A stretch of DNA of 64,000 bases from Pseudanabaena sp. PCC 6802 (GCF_000332175.1 NZ_KB235910.1:435278-499277), one strand, 5' to 3'; numbered from the stretch's first letter, positions 37,401 through 44,661 are shown. Notes: a model not told the origin generated them from the letters alone. Numbers and translations: made by a program.

Positions 37401-38032
37401 TTCTGCGCAATGAAGGGAATTACTTAGCACTGCAAGTCGATCAGTTTTTAGGTGAGAATGAAATCGTAATTAAGCAACTGGAAGGGCCGATTCCTAAACC
37501 GGCTGGTATTGCTGGCGCTACTATTCTGGGGGATGGTAAGGTGATGGCGATCGCCAGCGTGTTGGAGCTATTCGACATTGCCTCTGGCAGACTGCGTCCC
37601 AGCACCTCCACAATTGCCATCGAACCGATCGAACAAGATCGCGATACCCTCGAACCTACAGTGCTGATTGTAGACGACTCCATCACCGTACGCGAGTTAC
37701 TCTCTCTCACATTGTCCAAGGTCGGCTATCGGGTAGAGCAAGCTAGAGACGGACAGGATGCATGGGAGAAATTGCGTTCGGGGCTGCCCTGCAATCTAAT
37801 TATCTGCGATATTGAAATGCCACGCATGGACGGTCTAGAGCTACTTTCTAGACTGCAAAAGGACGAACACCTGAGTCAGATTCCGATGGCCATGTTGACC
37901 TCGCGCGGTGCCGATCGCCACCGCCAAACCGCCAAGGAACTAGGAGCGAAGGGTTACTTTACCAAGCCATATCAGGATGAAGTACTGCTCAGCGCTACGC
38001 AAAGGCTGCTGCAGGGCGAGGTATTGGTCTAA
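31442..38032 (+). CDS. CheA hybrid histidine kinase (PixL/PilL/HmpE type) with giant acidic linker
   Basis: 2196 residues. An N-terminal Hpt domain (about 1-120) carries the phospho-histidine H51 in AHSIKGGAAML. Residues about 275-1510 form an Asp/Glu/Ser-rich linker with tandem duplications. Then come the dimerisation domain (from about 1559), HATPase (N-box near 1763, GDDGAGI near 1812, GRGVGLDVV near 1866), a CheW domain (about 1905-2050) and a C-terminal receiver (about 2070-2190) with D2123 in ICDIEMPRMDG. The HPt and kinase parts look intact. Known PixL/PilL kinases are mostly about 1000-1500 residues, so the linker is unusually long. The gene ends 18 bases before cbiD. Confidence 0.94.
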   Translation: MNSEQQQSATIIRYFIEEAQEHLQTIEQGVLSLQEVLADAEGINELFRAAHSIKGGAAMLSFDSVQHISHRLEDYFKILKDRPGIAVDEKLKSLLLASCDHLQALLDHLEENFTISQEFATETIAEAEPVFAYLELHLNALVASMPGVDDTAFKEQLAESEAYDRLMVRFQEGVADRLRDMLQLLKQDDNQTTRQQLQEVCDRLLQLGESLTISGWRDLITASKSAIANLDNPYLTLAQTIIREIRHAQDLVLAEKSYEIGVSEQLQALVGDTSGSEDDVFAEDDLGLEDYTFTEDVTDSSDEFPGSFEGDLEDDFTSNLDVEDPFSFQEEGEVASLDAVDDFSFEPSTADDFNAAIDDEDSTESFSWDDSSASNNFESDNVTFSDRVAETDDLARDRDIDAESVISEADDLSFASTAETEPSDEEGLNLEGEFESNLDSDLEVIELGETIDNLTDRSGSDLDASLDFASDIELNQSEGNLEGLPVNLLENEEDFGGEVADFEEEAVTVGSADEQLVTDELDKELSSALVLDETIELEILGFDLDDADEEDNIIYQGLAASSQILEPIDNASSDVGELYPAIAEEQVAEFFSEDNTSSRNSDTKLQAGYDDVVAPSVDDGTASDDLTHEGDLELSGFSDAEVVDLESNVDLETDEMEIDLEAPNTPDNFATNLQVEPDTQSESDLQLESATVSDDEMQNMFAIPDDTETSSEVSWDFEVGDAGVVDLESSVDLETGEVEIDLEAPNTPDSFATNLQVEPDTQSELDLQLDSATVSDDEMQNMFAIPDDTEISSEVSWDFEVGSDSVVDIGTDVSVNEVEQAFETPEFGDFSDLLTVGEDLELAATTEVSPESTRLEERTAIQEDDAAVLDDLSVLDETVNDEVDLENLFADDDAPENALQGDGEYSEEIDLGLDLPDFAEPSSSAGLDDVGETASDVASLSWLGASEEVPEVATETASASIQAQEDINPEDFGDLMALAPDDSSEELSFATLTQEDISQPEDIPLASNSSNAAVVTAEDEESVFVDDAEDLLGDTAGRVSALYEKLHQAEIEKLAAESSISETDSTASQEETRDSLPENAVDISSTDVDSGSLPDDDTAHQIEPASESASEHSWENYLVSDDPDDFSVPDLNMPNYLVSDDSNDFSVPDLNMTDDSNVDDLLEIATSDVARDEAVENLLDENLAQDNLAQDSGEEGRDFSFEATSDATTDDILGISSDATTDDALSFSSSDALESSEDDILGISSDATTDDALSFSSSDALESSEDLAKLLDDELTSSLEAEVNNSEFADLSAMLGDEEFSSSSGIEANDSDFSDLSAILGDEESDISDIFGLADDELSDPDLDSDDRDGGSAKLKDDRPDPVSPNSDVDPSGDDGGKAETVGQESSQEPAFDSWEELGSIIDDTVGTFRNHSDTVGNALDSAAIAAQQSSIANSHDRSDRSDRSEGFDELDALLASSAPSITTASKIVPARQPASPLPNDSFEDLEALLSSPPPKLPKPSASVSQPLKNKQVAKDEFDELESLLVDTYAKDSGSVSTKTAKRQTLAKRAVTKIVSQTMKVDVKHLDSLNNLVGELVVNRNLLAQDQEKLQQFIANLLFKVQQLGDVAQRMRDQYDRSLLDSSMKTNIPSSFTSDALTVRQVLDSGSSGNTITATFEDIEFDRYNSFHILSQEIIELVVRVRESASDIEFVVDETEQVSRQLGTITTQIQDDLKQVRMVPFAQIADRLPRAVRDLSFKTGKQAELEIHGRETLIDKAILEQLYDPLTHLVNNAIVHGLEDPGTRRAAGKNSSGKIAIRAFHQGNQTVISIGDDGAGINTEKVKQSAVKKGLYTQSEVDELSDIQAYDLLFEAGFSTKMKADELAGRGVGLDVVRTTLNEIRGTVHTDSALGKGTTFTIRLPLTLSISKAMFCISDRTRIAFPVDGFEDIIEIPQSQVQLNGKGQPCIPWRDTILPFQPLSNLLSYKRYVGRSGIYSRQDDDVLSVIILRNEGNYLALQVDQFLGENEIVIKQLEGPIPKPAGIAGATILGDGKVMAIASVLELFDIASGRLRPSTSTIAIEPIEQDRDTLEPTVLIVDDSITVRELLSLTLSKVGYRVEQARDGQDAWEKLRSGLPCNLIICDIEMPRMDGLELLSRLQKDEHLSQIPMAMLTSRGADRHRQTAKELGAKGYFTKPYQDEVLLSATQRLLQGEVLV
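33356..33847 (+). repeat. 246-bp tandem duplication inside the CheA gene
   Basis: Two consecutive copies (33356-33601 and 33602-33847), each encoding 82 residues, with few substitutions. Both encode VVDLESNVDLET- or VVDLESSVDLET-like starts and the DDEMQNMFAIPDDTE and SSEVSWDFEVG ends. The frame is preserved. Confidence 0.9.
34787..34900 (+). repeat. 57-bp tandem duplication inside the CheA gene
   Basis: Two copies (34787-34843 and 34844-34900) encoding NYLVSDD(P/S)(D/N)DFSVPDLNM, 19 residues each. They differ at a few bases. The frame is preserved. Confidence 0.85.
35069..35236 (+). repeat. Perfect 84-bp tandem duplication inside the CheA gene
   Basis: Two identical copies (35069-35152 and 35153-35236), 28 residues each, starting DDILGISSDATTDDALSFSS. 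Perfect identity points to a very recent duplication, or to an array in which copy number can vary. Confidence 0.92.
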
Positions 38033-38050
38033 AAGAAAGTCTCAAGTAGT

Positions 38051-39133
38051 ATGACTGCTCTGGGCAAGAGGTCTGGTTTTACATTGTCGGTGTTTGCGAT
38101 CGCTTCAGCTAAGGCAGCACTGCAATCTTTACTCGATCGACAACAAACCGCCACGTCTAGTGTGACGTTGGATTTGTTGGATGGAAATGTTGGTGAAATA
38201 GAGATCGTGCAACGTGCTTGCTTATCAAGTGATTCGGCACTAGCAATTACTGCAAGCGATCCTGGCGATAATCTCGACCTTACAGCAGGTACGCCAATTT
38301 GGGCATGGGTGCAACTGCAACCGTGGCAGGGTGAGAGTTTAATTCTAGAAGCGGGCGAGGGATTGGGTAGAACCGCAGATGGGAACCCCGCCATTTACAA
38401 ATTTGCGCGGGATTTAGCCGATACTAACTTGTTATCATTAGTGCCATTAGGTAAAACCGTGCGAGTGAGATTCATCTTACCCGAAGGGCGATCGCTGGCC
38501 GAGCGTACTTCTAATGCTGTGTTTGGCATTCTAGAGGGTTTGGCATTACTGGGTACCAGTGCAATTTCACAGCCACTTTCTGCCGAAGAAAAGTTGGCGG
38601 ATTTTCGAGAAGACCTGCAACTCAAGGCGCAGCAAGGTTTGGACTTAGCCTTTTGTATTGGTGCCAACGGTTATCAGGTAGCGCTTAAGCTGGGATTTGA
38701 ACCGACATGCATCGTGCAGACCTCTAATTGGATTGGTGCGATGTTGGTGGAAGCGGCGCTGCTGGGCGTGCAACAGGTGACCCTGGTTGGATATCACGGC
38801 AAGTTGTTGAAACTGGCGGGCGGTATTTTTAATACATCCAGTCACTTAGCCGACGGTAGAATCGAAATTCTCACAGCAGCATCGGTACATGAAGGTCTCC
38901 CACTAGAGTTATTGCAGCAAATCCAACAAATGCCGACGGCTGAAGCAGTGCAGAAATTTTTAGCCGAACGTGGCTGCGATCGCGCCATATTCGATTATAT
39001 TGCCCGACGAATTAGTCAGCGGGCGATCGCCTATGTCCGCAAATATGCCGAACGGGATTTGAGGATCGGAACCGTACTTTGCGATCGCTCTGGGAAAATC
39101 ATTTCCACTTATAACTATAGCCAACAGGCTTAG
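38051..39133 (+). CDS. cbiD: Cobalt-precorrin-5B (C1)-methyltransferase CbiD
   Basis: 360 residues of the CbiD family, which methylates C1 of cobalt-precorrin-5B in the oxygen-independent (early cobalt insertion) cobalamin pathway. Recognisable segments are RSGFTLSVFAIASAKAAL, LLDGNVGEIEIVQRA, EAGEGLGRTADGNPAIYK, and QQVTLVGYHGKLLKLAGGIFNTSSHLADGR. The start is 18 bases after the CheA stop, so it may be transcribed with the chemotaxis operon. The last codons (about NYSQQA) and the stop fall in a fragment of a family B repeat. Confidence 0.93.
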   Translation: MTALGKRSGFTLSVFAIASAKAALQSLLDRQQTATSSVTLDLLDGNVGEIEIVQRACLSSDSALAITASDPGDNLDLTAGTPIWAWVQLQPWQGESLILEAGEGLGRTADGNPAIYKFARDLADTNLLSLVPLGKTVRVRFILPEGRSLAERTSNAVFGILEGLALLGTSAISQPLSAEEKLADFREDLQLKAQQGLDLAFCIGANGYQVALKLGFEPTCIVQTSNWIGAMLVEAALLGVQQVTLVGYHGKLLKLAGGIFNTSSHLADGRIEILTAASVHEGLPLELLQQIQQMPTAEAVQKFLAERGCDRAIFDYIARRISQRAIAYVRKYAERDLRIGTVLCDRSGKIISTYNYSQQA

Positions 39134-39145
39134 AACGGGGTGCAG
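39112..39145. repeat. Family B end fragment at the cbiD stop
   Basis: CTATAGCCAACAGGCTTAGA followed by ACGGGGTGCAGG matches the left end of reversed family B (25531 onward). It overlaps the last codons and stop of cbiD. The rest of the element is absent; nothing else was recognised up to 39272. Confidence 0.55.
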
Positions 39146-39272
39146 GAAGCTCAATACTTTGCAACTTTTTGTCCTGCACTCAGGACATTTATGCAAGAAT
39201 TAGAAAACAAATCCTTGCAAAGTAGAAGTAAATTCTGACTCCAGAAACTAATAAGAAAGGTACCAGAATCCT

Positions 39273-41225
39273 ATGACCTCTAAGGCTGATGTGCTGCTTG
39301 TCACTGTAACTAAAGTGGAAAGTCGTGCAGTGATGAAAGCTTTTGAGCAAGCCACTGATTGCAAAGCAACGCCACAATCGATTGACAATCGCGTCTATTT
39401 CAACTTGGGGACAGTTAACGGGGCGCGGGTTTTCATGACGCAGTCGGAGATGGGTAGCGGTGGGTTGGGTTCTGCCTTGGTTACAGTTAGCAAAGGGATC
39501 GATGCGCTTTCACCTGTTGCCGTCATTATGGTGGGAATTGCTTTTGGTATTAACGAGGAGAAGCAAGCGATTGGCGATATTTTGGTGACGGAACAATTGC
39601 GTCTATATGACCTGCAACGGGTAGGTATACAGAATGGGCAATTGCAGATTATCTTGCGGGGAGATAAACCCCATGCCTCACCGTGGCTTATCAATCTTTT
39701 CAAGAGTACCGTTCTGCTTAGGGAGGAGGAGCCGAAGGTACGCTTTGGCGTAGTGTTAACTGGCGATAAGCTGGTGGACAATGTTGACTTTCGCGACCAA
39801 TTGCATTGCTTTGAACCAGAAGCAATTGGCGGCGAGATGGAGGGTGCGGGTCTGTACGTCGCCTGTCAAGAAAACAGAGTGGACTGGATTTTGGTGAAAG
39901 CCATTTGCGACTGGGCAGATGGTAATAAGGCACAGGATAAAGACGCTCGCCAGCAAACTGCCGCCCAGAACGCCGCAAAATTTGTGTTGGAGGCATTACA
40001 GTTTGTGCGGATTGATTGGCAGCAAAAACGAGGAGGAGTTACGCAAATTGACCGGAGTCGAGAAGTAATTACAGAACCAGAGAAACAGAAGACACCTTCA
40101 TTAAGTAATAAAAACTATCCAAATCGCATCAATTCTCCAGAATCTGTCAACGACCAGCCAGACATCACAACAAAGTCGCAGGCAAGTGGCACGGACTATA
40201 CAGAACTTCGCGATCTGCTGCGCGATAAGAAGTGGCGAGAAGCAGACGAGAAAACGGCAGAGCTGATGCTGGAAGTCTCTAAGCGAAAGAAGGAAGGCTG
40301 GCTAGATGTAGAGGCGATCAAGAACTTCCCCATCGAAGATTTACAAATAATTGACCGCCTGTGGGTAACCTACAGCAAGAATCTTTACGGCTTTAGCGTG
40401 CAGAAACAAATCTGGAATGAAAGAAAAGACAATAAAGACTGGAAAATATTTGGCTATTATGTCGGTTGGTATAAAAATGATAGGTGGCTTGACTATTCGG
40501 ATATAATTTCTCAACTCGATAAATCACCTCTAGGAGTACTCCCTCGTGGGGGAGGTGTGGCACGACAGGGGCGTTGGCTGGGAGGAGTATCTTGGGAATG
40601 TGCGGAACTATTCTTCTCTCACATCCCATCATTAGATCGTAGAGGAGACTCAGTAATACCTTCTAGTGCTGATGCAAATGCAGCAAGCGATCGCATCAAT
40701 TCACCTGTACCTGTCAACAGTCAGTCAGAATTCGCAACGCGATCACAGACAAGTGGCATAGATTATAAAGAACTCAGCGATCTGCTGCGCGATAAGCAGT
40801 GGCGAGAAGCAGACCAAAAAACAGCAGAGCTGATGCTGAAAGTCGCCAAGCGAGAAAATGAGGGCTGGCTAGATGCAGAAGCGATTAAGAAATTCCCGCT
40901 TGAAGACTTGCTGATCGTAGATCGCTTGTGGGTAGAATATAGTGACGGTAAATATGGCTTTAGCGTCCAGAAAAAAGTGTGGGAAGAATGCGGTAGCCCT
41001 AAAGACTATGGGCGAGAATGGAAGGAATTTGGTGATCGCGTCGGCTGGCGACGAGAAAACCAGTGGCTATCTTACAATAGCCTGGTTTTTCACCCCGAAA
41101 CAAACCCTATGACCCTCCCAGCCCGTTGTTCGGGTCGGGTCATTTGTGCTGAGGGTGGGTGGTTTGTGTGTGTTGGTGGGTCTGGGTTTTGCTGGAGCCT
41201 TCTCTTCTCTCGCATCACGCCTTGA
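39273..41225 (+). CDS. Nucleoside phosphorylase (PNP_UDP_1/MTAN-like) domain fused to two GUN4 domains
   Basis: 650 residues. The N-terminal domain (about 1-250) is a PNP/UDP-phosphorylase or MTA/SAH-nucleosidase fold. MVGIAFGINEEKQAIGDILVTEQL, the ribose-contact GGEMEGAGLYVA and the catalytic Asp of AICDWADGNKA are visible. A spacer (about 255-305) leads to GUN4 domain 1 (about 309-455, LRDLLRDKKWREADEKTAEL, IIDRLWVTYSKNLYGFSVQK), another linker, and GUN4 domain 2 (about 497-648, LIVDRLWVEYSDGKYGFSVQ). GUN4 is best known as the porphyrin-binding activator of Mg-chelatase. PNP-like domains also serve as effectors in some NTPase-based immune proteins. The two GUN4 domains look like a duplication. 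Activity and ligand are not shown. Confidence 0.87.
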   Translation: MTSKADVLLVTVTKVESRAVMKAFEQATDCKATPQSIDNRVYFNLGTVNGARVFMTQSEMGSGGLGSALVTVSKGIDALSPVAVIMVGIAFGINEEKQAIGDILVTEQLRLYDLQRVGIQNGQLQIILRGDKPHASPWLINLFKSTVLLREEEPKVRFGVVLTGDKLVDNVDFRDQLHCFEPEAIGGEMEGAGLYVACQENRVDWILVKAICDWADGNKAQDKDARQQTAAQNAAKFVLEALQFVRIDWQQKRGGVTQIDRSREVITEPEKQKTPSLSNKNYPNRINSPESVNDQPDITTKSQASGTDYTELRDLLRDKKWREADEKTAELMLEVSKRKKEGWLDVEAIKNFPIEDLQIIDRLWVTYSKNLYGFSVQKQIWNERKDNKDWKIFGYYVGWYKNDRWLDYSDIISQLDKSPLGVLPRGGGVARQGRWLGGVSWECAELFFSHIPSLDRRGDSVIPSSADANAASDRINSPVPVNSQSEFATRSQTSGIDYKELSDLLRDKQWREADQKTAELMLKVAKRENEGWLDAEAIKKFPLEDLLIVDRLWVEYSDGKYGFSVQKKVWEECGSPKDYGREWKEFGDRVGWRRENQWLSYNSLVFHPETNPMTLPARCSGRVICAEGGWFVCVGGSGFCWSLLFSRITP

Positions 41226-41391
41226 ACTATAGCAGATAAGCATTTCAAGTTGCAATTAGTCGCTTTGCTCCTCGGCTGTTTCAACGGTTTCATCGGCTTT
41301 TTGGGGTTCCGATACCTGGCACCGTTGCATTCTTTCGAGGGCTGCATCCTGCTCCCCAAAACTATCTAGCGTTAAGGTTAATCAAATAATC

Positions 41392-41425
41392 TATAATTAG
41401 ATCGGTAGTTAGCTCTTAACTACCG
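41392..41425 (+). promoter_or_regulatory. Putative promoter and operator of the AbiE operon
   Basis: A TATAAT box (41392-41397) is followed by a perfect 9-bp inverted repeat CGGTAGTTA and TAACTACCG (41403-41425) over the expected start of transcription. AbiEi antitoxins are known to bind inverted repeats upstream of their own operon, so autorepression is likely. A -35 element could not be placed with confidence. Confidence 0.5.
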
Positions 41426-41455
41426 CGTGGTTTACAAGAAAATGGAGAGTAAGCC

Positions 41456-42049
41456 TTGACTACAATAGTTTCTCGGAAGCATATACCCACATCGGGTCTC
41501 TTTAGCCCGCGCAATATGTCTGAACGCAAAAATATTCAAGCAACTCTACAAAAACTCCTCAAAGAAGAAGCGATCGAGCACGTTGGGCACGGGGTATATC
41601 GCAATCTAAATCTATCGATGACTCGGCATCATAGTTTTCTAGAGCCTGCACTCCGTAGTCCACAGGGAGTGATTTGCCTACTTTCCGCCCTAAGTTTTCA
41701 TCGTCTTACAACCCAACAACCATCGGAAATTTGGTTCGCGATCGCTAACAAAGCGCATCCGCCCAAAGTGATTGAAGCACGCCTGAGAATTATTCACATG
41801 TCGGGAAATTCACTTCACGAAGGCGTAGAAACCCATATCCTTGAAGGACTACCCATTCGTATTTTTGGCATTGCTAAAACCATTGCTGACTGCTTTAAAT
41901 TTCGCAGCAAAGTGGGACTCGATGTCGCGATCGAAGCTCTTAAAGAATGTCGGGAGCAGCAACTTTGTTCCATCCAGGAACTTTGGCACTTTGCCCAGAT
42001 TTGTCGTGTGAGTAGTGTGATGCGTCCCTATCTTGAACTGCTGGCATGA
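41456..42049 (+). CDS. AbiEi-type antitoxin (type IV toxin-antitoxin)
   Basis: 197 residues from TTG 41456, with GGAGAG just upstream. An in-frame stop lies two codons before, so no longer start exists. The N-terminus resembles the winged-helix of AbiEi (TLQKLLKEEAIEHVGHGVYRN), and the C-terminal domain contains LRSPQGVICLLSALSFHRL and the IFGIAKTIADCFKFRSKVGLDVAIEALKE segment typical of the family. The antitoxin counteracts the toxin encoded next. Its stop overlaps the toxin start as ATGA, so the two are translationally coupled. Confidence 0.88.
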   Translation: MTTIVSRKHIPTSGLFSPRNMSERKNIQATLQKLLKEEAIEHVGHGVYRNLNLSMTRHHSFLEPALRSPQGVICLLSALSFHRLTTQQPSEIWFAIANKAHPPKVIEARLRIIHMSGNSLHEGVETHILEGLPIRIFGIAKTIADCFKFRSKVGLDVAIEALKECREQQLCSIQELWHFAQICRVSSVMRPYLELLA

Positions 42050-42963
42050 AGAAAGGAAATATAAAAAATATAGGAGCATCTATTCGCGCTCGTTTACTAA
42101 ACGAAGCTAAGCGCCAAGGAAATGACTTTAATCTAATTCTTGAGCGGTATGCTTTAGAACGTGTCTTGTATCGGCTAGGCTGTTCAGAGTATAGATCGAG
42201 ATTTATTCTTAAAGGCGGAATACTTCTATCTATTTGGGCAACAGATCCCTATCGACCAACACGGGATGCAGATTTACTTTCCTACGGTAATAGCGAACCC
42301 ACAAATTTAGCTGAAATTTTCCACAAAATTTGCCATTTGGATGTCGAGCGGAATGATGGACTTACCTTTGACCTCAGCGGTGAGATACACTCCAAAATCA
42401 AAGAAGCACAAGAATATGAGGGAATACGGTTAAAATTTAAAGCGTTTCTTGACAGCATTGAGATTTTTCTGCAATTCGATATTGGTTTTGGCGACCATGT
42501 GACTCCTGCTCCAGAGGAAATGGAATGTCCTGCTCTTTTGGACTTGCCAAAGCCTAGTTTGTTTGTCTATCCTAAGGCAACTGTTGTGGCAGAAAAGTAT
42601 GAGGCAATGGTCAAGTTGGGGTTGTTAAATAGTCGAATGAAGGACTATTACGATCTCTATTATTTGAGCAATAATTTCTCTTTTGATGGGGAAATTTTAT
42701 CAAAGGCGATCGAGAATACATTTACTCGCAGGAAAACAACGATTCCAGCAGCCCTTCCAGAGTGTTTGAGCAATAAGTTTTCGGAAGGCCAAGCCAAGCT
42801 TCAACAATGGAAAGCATTTCTCAATCGTACACCACTCAAAACCGAGCAAAAGACTCTTACTGAGATCGTTGATATCTTGAAGCTTTTTTTGATGCCTCCA
42901 ACGCAAGCAATAGCTACAGGCAAGTCTTTTACTAATTATTGGAATCCCTGTAGATGGAATTAA
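42046..42963 (+). CDS. AbiEii/AbiGii family nucleotidyltransferase toxin
   Basis: 305 residues. The nucleotidyltransferase core has FILKGGILLSI (K56, G57, G58) and TRDADLLSYG with the metal-binding D74 and D76. A further lysine-containing motif, YPKATVVAEKYEAMVKLG, is at about 181-198. The family acts as a nucleotidyltransferase toxin; related toxins modify tRNA. The 4-base overlap with the antitoxin gene confirms the pair. The catalytic residues are present, so the toxin looks intact. Confidence 0.9.
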   Translation: MKKGNIKNIGASIRARLLNEAKRQGNDFNLILERYALERVLYRLGCSEYRSRFILKGGILLSIWATDPYRPTRDADLLSYGNSEPTNLAEIFHKICHLDVERNDGLTFDLSGEIHSKIKEAQEYEGIRLKFKAFLDSIEIFLQFDIGFGDHVTPAPEEMECPALLDLPKPSLFVYPKATVVAEKYEAMVKLGLLNSRMKDYYDLYYLSNNFSFDGEILSKAIENTFTRRKTTIPAALPECLSNKFSEGQAKLQQWKAFLNRTPLKTEQKTLTEIVDILKLFLMPPTQAIATGKSFTNYWNPCRWN

Positions 42964-43251
42964 CACTCTATTGCTTTTGCGATAGAAATTTGTTGTCGTT
43001 ATCCCGACAACTACAAGAGCGTATTGACCCCATTCTATTCAAGCGCACCGCAATCTCACACAAACCAGAGAATACCATTCACCACGATTTAGAACAACTG
43101 CGCCAAGACCAACAATTATCCTCAGATCTACTGCTAAAAGACCCCTACATTCTGGATTTTTTGGATTTAAGCGAAAGAATTATTCCAAGCAAAACTACAA
43201 GAAGCGATCGCTGCTGCCCGTCGCCGATTACCTTCATCGGAATCTGATTGA
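42954..43251 (+). pseudogene. Remnant of a DUF1016 (YhcG-like) nuclease gene
   Basis: One frame reads LSRQLQERIDPILFKRTAISHKPENTIHHDLEQL and LLKDPYILDFLDL, matching the N-terminal part of DUF1016/YhcG PD-(D/E)XK proteins. It then breaks off before the nuclease core. Near the end a second frame (ELFQAKLQEAIAAARRRLP) looks like an unrelated gene end. The segment overlaps the toxin stop by 10 bases. It is probably a decayed piece of a defence-type gene. Confidence 0.5.
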
Positions 43252-43275
43252 TGTGGTCTTGAGCGATCGCCAGAA

Positions 43276-43839
43276 TCAAAAAATATCCTCATAAATATCT
43301 GCCATCGTTAGAGACAAATTGACTGAATTCAAGACTAATTTATCTTCACTTCCCAATATTTCCTTAGTCCAATTTCCTTGCAGATCTTGACGATAGACTT
43401 CCACTTTTATCTCATCTTGCGAAATCAGGACATACTCTTGCAAACTATCAATCGTTTGATAATTAACTAGCTTCTCACGGCGATCGCTTGCCTCAGTACC
43501 CGGCGACAACACCTCAAATATCAGACAAGGGTGGTTCACAAAATAGAGATCTCGATCTTCAGGACTGCAAGTAACCACCACATCGGGATAATAAAATATC
43601 GTTTTACTTTGATTCGCAGACTTCAGTTTCACCTTCATATCTGACATAAACACGTCGCAAGTTCCACCCCGTAACTGAGAACGCAAACCACTCGCAATAT
43701 TTAAAGTAATGATATTGTGTGCCTTACTGCCCCCCGCCATCGCAAAAACATGACCGCCCAGATACTCATGGCGAACCTCGCTCTTACTCTCTGCTTCTAA
43801 ATATTCAGTAACTGAGAAAATGCGGATCGGCGATCGCAT
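43276..43839 (-). CDS. Uma2 family (DUF820) PD-(D/E)XK nuclease-like protein
   Basis: 187 residues (MRSPIRIFSVTEYLEAESKSEVRHEYLGGHVFAMAGGSKAHN). The fold is seen in FYYPDVVVTC (Asp) and CLIFEVLSPGTEASDRREK (Glu, then Arg/Lys), then SLQEYVLISQDEIKVEVYRQD. This subtype has the HNIITLNI segment near residue 42. As with its paralogues, no cellular role is established. It lies after the AbiE region on the opposite strand. Confidence 0.9.
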   Translation of the reverse strand: MRSPIRIFSVTEYLEAESKSEVRHEYLGGHVFAMAGGSKAHNIITLNIASGLRSQLRGGTCDVFMSDMKVKLKSANQSKTIFYYPDVVVTCSPEDRDLYFVNHPCLIFEVLSPGTEASDRREKLVNYQTIDSLQEYVLISQDEIKVEVYRQDLQGNWTKEILGSEDKLVLNSVNLSLTMADIYEDIF

Positions 43840-44072
43840 ACTTTTTGCTGCTAGATATCTTTAGCAATTATAACCCTGGCACCCTCAATTGAGGAAAATA
43901 GCAGACTTCATCAGGCCATTCCTGAAAGCCTTGCTACACAAGGCTTTGACTGTTTGCAATTAAGTCTAGTGGGTGCGATCGGAATTTTGTGTATCGAGCC
44001 TCTGAAACAGCGTAAATACGTACTTCAGGACTCAATTTACACAAAAATCTGAACACTCTCGTCTAGTGAATA

Positions 44073-44226
44073 TAGCGGTTTTCACTTGAGAACGGGTTTT
44101 ATTGACGGGGTGAAGGGGTTTCACACGGCAGTGGCTCTAGCGGGGAACCCCCAAAACCGCCCTGCCTCCCCTTTTTGGGGGCGTTGCCCCCACCCCCCCT
44201 GCTCACCTCCGATCTGAAAACCGCTA
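44073..44226. mobile_element. MITE-like element, family A copy 6
   Basis: About 154 bp, TAGCGGTTTTCACTTGAGAA to CTGAAAACCGCTA, flanked by TA at 44071-44072 and 44227-44228. It is longer than other copies because of a CGGCAGTGGCTCTAGCGGGG insertion in the centre. It lies in the 446-base gap 43840-44285, in which no gene was seen. Confidence 0.75.
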
Positions 44227-44285
44227 TAGTATATGCTGATCGATGGTTAGCGTGCTGTTCTTGAAGTGAAAATAACGTGTGAATT

Positions 44286-44618
44286 ATGAATAGCGTAATT
44301 AATAATGATAATGATGATAGCGCACACAGTCAGCCTCAAGCGGATGGTAAGCGCAGAATTAAGGTGGATAAAGAGGCGGTGACTGAGGCGATTGAGAAGT
44401 TAACTGCCGCGATCGCCGATGCGGCGGCAAATAATATCAAGCAAGGATTATTCCACTTGCCCGATACCATGCACGATGCTTTGTGGGTAGCGACCGATCT
44501 GGTGGAGAAATCTCGGAAATTCCCCAACTACAAACTCACTTTCTATCACAAGGGTATGGGAGAGGGATCCAATACCTGTGCGGTTACGTTTATCGATAAT
44601 ACCGATTCTCCCAAATAA
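44286..44618 (+). CDS. Small conserved hypothetical protein
   Basis: 110 residues. An Asn/Asp/Ser/Gln-rich N-terminus (about 1-25) is followed by VDKEAVTEAIEKLTAAIADAAANNIKQGLFHLPDTMHDALWVATDLVEKSRKF, a helical region with Ala repeats, then KLTFYHKGMGEGSNTCAVTFIDN. No signal peptide or membrane segment. It ends before a strong palindrome shared with the convergent ABC transporter gene. Family not recognised. Confidence 0.6.
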   Translation: MNSVINNDNDDSAHSQPQADGKRRIKVDKEAVTEAIEKLTAAIADAAANNIKQGLFHLPDTMHDALWVATDLVEKSRKFPNYKLTFYHKGMGEGSNTCAVTFIDNTDSPK

Positions 44619-44626
44619 AAGATTAC

Positions 44627-44656
44627 AGTAGGGTCAAACGCTTGTTTGACCCTACT
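44627..44656. terminator. Bidirectional hairpin terminator
   Basis: A perfect 13-bp stem, AGTAGGGTCAAAC and GTTTGACCCTACT, with a GCTT loop, between convergent genes (stops at 44618 and 44662). It could end transcripts from both sides. Confidence 0.65.
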
Positions 44657-44661
44657 ATGCC

